Of a stretch of 8,062 bases of DNA, positions 5,347-8,062 are shown piece by piece; position 1 is the stretch's first letter; each line of letters opens with the position of its first letter. This DNA is from Candidatus Woesearchaeota archaeon CG10_big_fil_rev_8_21_14_0_10_36_11 (GTDB taxonomy: Archaea > Nanobdellota > Nanobdellia > Woesearchaeales > GW2011-AR9): NCBI GenBank assembly GCA_002762845.1, contig PCYB01000010.1:1-8062 (forward strand), in the 5' to 3' direction. The position numbers and the translations under genes were made by a program. A model generated the notes under the pieces. It worked only from the letters and a program-made list of their open reading frames with translations. It did not search any database and was not told the origin of the DNA.

Positions 5347-5903
5347 TGTGCAACACCAAACAATTGTAATGCTTTTGTAAGACGTTTTTTTGCGGGAATG
5401 GTTTCATGATGTGAACTTAACGCCTGTGTTTTTGATGCATACTGTTGTAAGTCCCAGTTAGACAATCCCATAAGTCCTGCTGCTTGACCTATTGAAAGGC
5501 CTTTATCGACAAGAACTGTTCCTTTTTTAATACGTGACGCCTGCATGACATCTTGTAAATGTTCTTTTACTTTTGTATCACATTTTTGTATTATTGTAAA
5601 TAACCGTTTAATGTTACCATTATACGCACCAAACTCACGACCTTCAAGATTTTGTTTTGCCAATATTAGTTCGTGTAAAACGAGTTTATAATCTTCGGGT
5701 TTAATAGAAAGAAGAATCTTATAGAGTGAGTATAATAATACCGTTACGGAAATAATGTCAAGATCTTTATACAATGCAACGTGTTCGATAGTATCGTTGC
5801 TAAGTTGTTTAAGCTCCTCATAATCTTTTGCATCACGTTTTTCAAGAATACGAATTGCGTGAGCAAAGTCTTTAATAATTTCTTTCCTAAGCACCTCTTT
5901 CAT
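5343..5903 (-). CDS. Helical protein with a C-terminal helix-turn-helix, 186 aa; partner of the PIN protein
   Basis: Not recognised as a named family. Residues 1-120 are predicted mostly helical: alternating charged and hydrophobic stretches, with a hydrophobic run VTVLLYSLYKILLSI at 53-67 that looks like a buried helix rather than a membrane span. Residues about 129-157, with LSIGQAAGLMGLSNWDLQQYA, have the spacing of a helix-turn-helix, and a basic tail follows (170-180). The gene sits first and overlaps the PIN gene by four bases, the order of antitoxin then toxin in VapBC operons, but it is about twice the size of a usual VapB. A TATA box at 5941-5952, shared with the divergent tRNA, predicts a leader of about 15-20 bases with no SD. 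Confidence 0.65.
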   Translation of the reverse strand: MKEVLRKEIIKDFAHAIRILEKRDAKDYEELKQLSNDTIEHVALYKDLDIISVTVLLYSLYKILLSIKPEDYKLVLHELILAKQNLEGREFGAYNGNIKRLFTIIQKCDTKVKEHLQDVMQASRIKKGTVLVDKGLSIGQAAGLMGLSNWDLQQYASKTQALSSHHETIPAKKRLTKALQLFGVAQ

Positions 5904-5940
5904 GCAGTTAAGGAGGAAGTTAGGTTTTATTAAAGTTTGG

Positions 5941-5952
5941 GTTATATATTTA
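5941..5952. promoter_or_regulatory. Near-symmetric TATA element between the HTH gene and tRNA-Ala
   Basis: GTTATATATTTA reads as a usable TATA box both ways. On the minus strand (TAAATATATAAC) it lies about 43 bases before the HTH/PIN ATG. On the plus strand it lies about 34 bases before the tRNA-Ala acceptor stem. No other clear TATA box is in the 77-base gap, so both units may depend on it. Confidence 0.5.
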
Positions 5953-5980
5953 AGTACTATTGATTTTGTAATTAAAAATT

Positions 5981-6094
5981 GGGCCCGTAGTATAATGGTA
6001 GAACAGACCCTTGGCTAGGGTCAGATCCGGGTTCGACTTTGGTCATTACCACATCATTTTTCGGTGTAACCATTCGAAAGTCTCGGCGGGTCCA
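5981..6094 (+). tRNA. tRNA-Ala(GGC) with an intron in the T-loop
   Basis: Acceptor GGGCCCG (5981-5987) pairs with CGGGTCC (6087-6093), including G3-T70, the classic AlaRS identity pair; A73 is 6094 and CCA is not encoded. The anticodon stem GACCC/GGGTC (6006-6010, 6018-6022) holds loop TTGGCTA, giving GGC. The D-loop is AATGGTA. The T stem CCGGG (6027-6031) finds its partner CTCGG only at 6082-6086, so a 43-base insert interrupts the T-loop; removing it leaves 71 bases with loop TTCGACT. Oddities: the D stem GTAT/GAAC has one A-A mismatch and one T-G wobble, base 37 is T instead of a purine, and the variable region is only 4 nt. These weaken the case for a fully functional tRNA but do not remove it. 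No T tract follows; the 3' end lies 7 bases from a convergent gene's stop. Confidence 0.75.
6038..6080 (+). other. Non-canonical T-loop intron of tRNA-Ala (43 nt)
   Basis: T-loop TTCG (6032-6035) pairs perfectly with intron CGAA (6075-6078) as a 4-bp central helix. On the exon side the T stem closes next to the bulge AG|T (6079-6081). On the intron side the bulge AC|T (6036-6038) is followed by TGGT/ACCA (6040-6043, 6069-6072), leaving one extra T on the 5' strand and TT on the 3' strand, so the inner half is relaxed. The predicted cut falls between tRNA bases 59 and 60. The intron core offers TTA/TAA and CAC/GTG pairing as a hairpin. Confidence 0.7.
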
Positions 6095-6100
6095 GTTATT

Positions 6101-6571
6101 TCAAATAAGAAGAACGCATAGTATTCCAAACAAAAGAGTCCCATCTACAATAAGTTCTGAATACGATTCTGTAACGTACACATCACCCAACTTTATTCTC
6201 CATGATTTACCAGTTTCAAAGAATGGATAATCCAACAATAAATGAGAATAATATCCTATCGCAAGGACCAATGATATTTGCCAATTAAAAAATAAGATTA
6301 TGAGAAATAACAACGATAAAACTAATGCACCTTCCCAATGATGAATAAAACTTCGTTCTGTAAAACGATGCAATTTAATTGCATTGTTCCATGTTGCTTT
6401 GAGAGAAAACCTATTGGATTTTGCATGAATAATATGTTCAATATAATGGTCAATGTCAATTATCACGCCAATAATACCTGCTATAAGAGCAAATTTCCAC
6501 GACATTACGTTAAGTTTCATTAAGATTATTGAAATGAAGAAAGGTAATAAGAAATGTGTTTGTGGATTCAT
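6101..6571 (-). CDS. YdjM/DUF457-type membrane metal-dependent hydrolase-like protein, 156 aa
   Basis: The start chosen is the ATG at 6571, giving MNPQTHFLLPFF, because this family begins with a T-H near residue 5-6. The in-frame ATG at 6619 would add 16 basic, unconserved residues. Candidate metal ligands in family order are H6, D39-I-D41-H42, H77-H78-W-E80 and S-H110-L-L-L-D114. Hydrophobic helices span about 7-22, 26-38, 82-95, 97-108 and 140-156. YdjM-like proteins are membrane proteins predicted to hydrolyse an unknown, perhaps lipid-linked, substrate. The stop is 7 bases from the convergent tRNA-Ala. A paralogue lies on the other strand at 7486-7977. Confidence 0.7.
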   Translation of the reverse strand: MNPQTHFLLPFFISIILMKLNVMSWKFALIAGIIGVIIDIDHYIEHIIHAKSNRFSLKATWNNAIKLHRFTERSFIHHWEGALVLSLLFLIILFFNWQISLVLAIGYYSHLLLDYPFFETGKSWRIKLGDVYVTESYSELIVDGTLLFGILCVLLI

Positions 6572-6615
6572 AGTATGAGAAAATATAAATATGTTTTTAT
6601 GTCTTTTCTTTAGAA

Positions 6616-6624
6616 ACATTTATA
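6616..6624 (+). promoter_or_regulatory. TATA box for the repeat-containing membrane protein
   Basis: ACATTTATA is followed by TTC. The first T of TTTATA is 29 bases before ATG 6648, the same spacing as at 2618 and 7486, predicting a leaderless mRNA. This decides for ATG 6648 over the in-frame TTG at 6642. Confidence 0.6.
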
Positions 6625-6647
6625 TTCAAAAATAATTTGCTTTGTTG

Positions 6648-7442
6648 ATGTTCAAACTTCATGGATATATAGGAATTATCTTAATAATTATGGGAGAGAT
6701 TCTTATGTTTTACCGTTGGGAACCATTTTCAACGTATCTCTTTTTTACATTTTTATGGGTTGGTTTTATCTTTTTCGTTGATGCACTTGTCTATCATCGA
6801 TCGGGAACATCCCGGTTTATTAATCATCAGAAACAGTTCTGGTTATTGTTTGTTATATCATCACTCTTTTGGTGGTTCTACGAATTGCTGAACATTTTTA
6901 TTGACAATTGGCGATATGAAAATGTAGGTCAGCCAGAATGGCTTGTGTTTACGGTTGCATTTTCTACTGTCCTACCTGCAGTATTTGAAGCAAGCGATTT
7001 CTTGTCAACATTCATATGGTTTGACAAGATTAAATTCAAGTTAACTGTAACAAACAAAAAAATTAGCGGGTCTATTTTTATTGGCATTTTCGCGTTAATC
7101 TTGCCGTTCGTATTACCAAAATACACTTTCTCTTTAGTGTGGATAAGTATGTTTTTTTTGCTTGATCCAATAAATTATCGAAACAAACAACCATCGATCA
7201 TCGGCTTTCTACAGAAAGGAAAACCGAAACTACTGTTCACGTTAATGTTTGGAACACTTCTTTGTGGAATTTTATGGGAATTCTGGAATTATTGGGCACC
7301 TGCAAAATGGTACTACTTTGTTCCTTTCGTAGGTTTCTTTAAGATTTTTGAAATGCCAATCCTTGGTTTCTTGGGATATTTACCATTTGGCTTATCATTA
7401 TATGCAATGTATAACTTCTTTATATCGCTGTTTAGAAAATAA
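6648..7442 (+). CDS. Polytopic membrane protein with an apparent internal repeat, 264 aa
   Basis: Not recognised as a characterised family. About seven hydrophobic segments lie near residues 5-22, 29-48, 63-81, 98-115, 140-156, 159-173, 196-216 and 238-260; some may be re-entrant. Two regions share a pattern: E79-x2-N82, W88-x-Y90 and F113-E114 in the first half, and E211-x2-N214, W221-x-Y223 and F234-E235 in the second, each beginning at a Trp-rich membrane edge. Paired acidic residues in membrane helices could form an active site or a transport path, but no function is assigned. The C-terminal stretch after the second repeat (FEMPILGFLGYLPFG) looks strongly constrained. The gene has its own TATA box and is divergent from the YdjM-like gene at 6101-6571. 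Confidence 0.65.
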   Translation: MFKLHGYIGIILIIMGEILMFYRWEPFSTYLFFTFLWVGFIFFVDALVYHRSGTSRFINHQKQFWLLFVISSLFWWFYELLNIFIDNWRYENVGQPEWLVFTVAFSTVLPAVFEASDFLSTFIWFDKIKFKLTVTNKKISGSIFIGIFALILPFVLPKYTFSLVWISMFFLLDPINYRNKQPSIIGFLQKGKPKLLFTLMFGTLLCGILWEFWNYWAPAKWYYFVPFVGFFKIFEMPILGFLGYLPFGLSLYAMYNFFISLFRK

Positions 7443-7452
7443 CATAACAATA

Positions 7453-7461
7453 ACATTTATA
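7453..7461 (+). promoter_or_regulatory. TATA box for the second YdjM-like gene
   Basis: ACATTTATA followed by AC; the first T of TTTATA is 30 bases before ATG 7486. The fit argues for a leaderless mRNA starting at that ATG and against the longer frame reaching back to 7348 inside the previous gene. Confidence 0.65.
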
Positions 7462-7485
7462 ACCACTAAAAAATTCCTTTTTTCT

Positions 7486-7977
7486 ATGGCTCTTGCAGTA
7501 ACTCATGTCATTTTAACGATTGTTATCCTTGACATTTTCCGTCATTATGTTTGGGGTCGGCATAAATTCCCACGTTATTTGTTGGTTATTGGAGGGGTTG
7601 CAGGTTTGTTTCCTGATATTGACATTCCTTTAACGTGGATTTATAAGTTTCTTACAGGAACAGGAATTTCATTACATGGAACGTTTACCCATTCTTTATT
7701 CTTTCCGCTTCTTTTTTTAATAATAGGTGCAGTATTACATTATAACAAGAACATTAAGTGGGCAGGGATATGTTACATTATAGCATTTGGTTGGTTTTCA
7801 CATTTAACATTAGATTGTTTATATGGCGGATACAAAGATTTCTTATGGCCATTGTTTGTGGTTAACTTTTGTCCTCAATGGGGAATAGGTCAGCATGCTA
7901 CAAGTATTGATGCCATTATTTTGGTTGCGTGGCTCGTTCATGAAGAAATACATAATAAAATAAAGGATTATATGTGA
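7486..7977 (+). CDS. YdjM/DUF457-type membrane metal-dependent hydrolase-like protein, 163 aa
   Basis: MALAVTHV begins like the family, with T6-H7. Further candidate ligands follow in family order: G-L-F-P-D44-I-D46, H64-x4-H69-S and S-H106-L-T-L-D110. Membrane helices span about 8-18, 31-42, 70-86, 92-105 and 141-153. It is a second, diverged copy of the type at 6101-6571; its PDID and HGTFTHS motifs are closer to the family norm. The reaction is unknown. ATG 7486 is chosen from the TATA spacing; the frame is open back to 7348 only because it overlaps the upstream gene. The last codons (D-Y-M-stop) touch the right end of an IS200/IS605-like element, so the native C-terminus may have been altered by the insertion. 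Confidence 0.75.
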   Translation: MALAVTHVILTIVILDIFRHYVWGRHKFPRYLLVIGGVAGLFPDIDIPLTWIYKFLTGTGISLHGTFTHSLFFPLLFLIIGAVLHYNKNIKWAGICYIIAFGWFSHLTLDCLYGGYKDFLWPLFVVNFCPQWGIGQHATSIDAIILVAWLVHEEIHNKIKDYM

Positions 7978-8062
7978 CATCCTCCCCGCACTAAAGTGCG
8001 GGGCTTCCTGACGCGAAAGCCCCTAACTTTAGTTGATGAATATCTTCTTGATTTCTAACATA
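7978..8062 (-). mobile_element. Right end of an IS200/IS605-type (TnpB) element, partial
   Basis: On the minus strand the sequence reads CAGGAAGCCCC, a hairpin, then GGGGAGGATGTCA, a form typical of the 3' ends of tnpB elements. The hairpin has 9-bp arms, AGTGCGGGG with CCCCGCACT (7984-7992 and 7995-8003). The element continues beyond the window, so its left end, length and any tnpA gene cannot be seen. The exact outer boundary is not fixed and may be a few bases either side of 7977. Confidence 0.55.
7978..8062 (-). ncRNA. Putative omega-RNA (reRNA) 3' part of the TnpB element
   Basis: In TnpB systems the guide RNA overlaps the 3' end of tnpB and the right-end hairpin, and its guide is copied from the flanking DNA. 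Here the scaffold would include the 9-bp hairpin (7984-8003) and a weaker upstream stem (AACT/AGTT at 8025-8034). The guide would be read from the bases just left of 7978, in the 3' end of the YdjM-like gene. The RNA itself is inferred, not shown. Confidence 0.35.
7991..8062 (-). CDS. tnpB: TnpB-like RNA-guided nuclease, C-terminal 23 residues only
   Basis: The minus strand is open from the window edge to a TAG at 7991-7993, which lies in the loop region of the terminal hairpin. The peptide ends ASGSPAL, like the GSPAL/QEAP-type tails seen when a tnpB frame runs into its element's end. None of the catalytic residues (RuvC DED) or the zinc finger is inside the window, so this rests on the tail, the hairpin and the stop placement. 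TnpB nucleases cut DNA guided by an RNA from the element's right end. Whether this copy is intact is not visible. Confidence 0.5.
   Translation of the reverse strand, partial: YVRNQEDIHQLKLGAFASGSPAL

Noticed and set aside
6039..6230. 63-codon + strand frame starting in the tRNA-Ala intron
   Set aside because: It runs through the tRNA 3' half and antisense to the YdjM-like gene, with no promoter for it and no recognisable protein.
6572..6619. 16-residue N-terminal extension of the first YdjM-like protein
   Set aside because: The extension is basic and unlike the family; starting at 6571 puts the conserved His at residue 6. No TATA box fits the upstream ATG.
6642..6647. TTG start for the repeat-containing membrane protein
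   Set aside because: ATG 6648 is two codons later and matches the leaderless spacing from the TATA box.
7348..7485. N-terminal extension of the second YdjM-like protein
   Set aside because: It overlaps the preceding gene in another frame; the TATA box at 7453-7461 fits ATG 7486, and the family starts with a T-H near residue 6 from that ATG.
8048..8052. TTGAT as a left-end target motif of a TnpB element
   Set aside because: It reads on the + strand inside the predicted tnpB frame of an element oriented the other way; five bases recur by chance in AT-rich DNA.

Overview
The window reads as AT-rich archaeal DNA. Transcription units start with TTTATA-type TATA boxes about 26-30 bases before the start codon, often with no room for a leader. 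The two tRNA genes do not encode CCA and carry introns that fold as bulge-helix-bulge substrates of the archaeal splicing endonuclease. The small membrane and zinc-ribbon proteins, the FlaJ-like secretion protein and the LTGN-type anchored surface protein suggest a DPANN lineage (Woesearchaeota/Pacearchaeota-like). That placement is inference from style; no marker gene here fixes it.

Layout. Bases 3-80 hold the C-terminal tail of an unrecognised + strand gene. Bases 143-2359 encode a 738-residue tandem GspF/FlaJ-type membrane protein. A palindrome and a TATA box then lead into tRNA-Phe(GAA) at 2412-2565, which has two introns (D-loop and anticodon loop). Bases 2618-3322 encode a membrane-anchored surface protein with a PGF-pre-PGF-like domain. 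The 3323-3745 interval has little firm coding content: a short minus-strand zinc-ribbon ORF behind a good TATA box, with an overlapping frame that suggests a frameshifted or decayed gene.

The minus-strand block 3746-5903 holds two gene pairs. The upstream pair is a helical/HTH protein and a PIN-domain protein joined by an ATGA overlap. The downstream pair is a small zinc-ribbon protein and an M50 (site-2-protease-like) membrane peptidase overlapping by 35 bases. Divergent from this block is tRNA-Ala(GGC) at 5981-6094, which has an intron in the T-loop.

The right part (6101-7977) holds two YdjM/DUF457-type membrane metal-hydrolase-like proteins (6101-6571 minus, 7486-7977 plus). They flank a polytopic membrane protein with an apparent internal repeat (6648-7442). 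At the right edge the minus strand carries the last 23 codons of what looks like a TnpB gene, overlapping the hairpin of an IS200/IS605-type right end, which abuts the stop codon of the last YdjM-like gene.

How the genes may work together: the GspF-like protein and the anchored surface protein both concern the cell envelope. The zinc-ribbon/M50 pair looks like a regulated membrane protease unit. The HTH/PIN pair resembles a VapBC layout but with unusually large partners. The strongest unusual signal is that both tRNA genes carry non-canonical introns, with three introns in two tRNAs.
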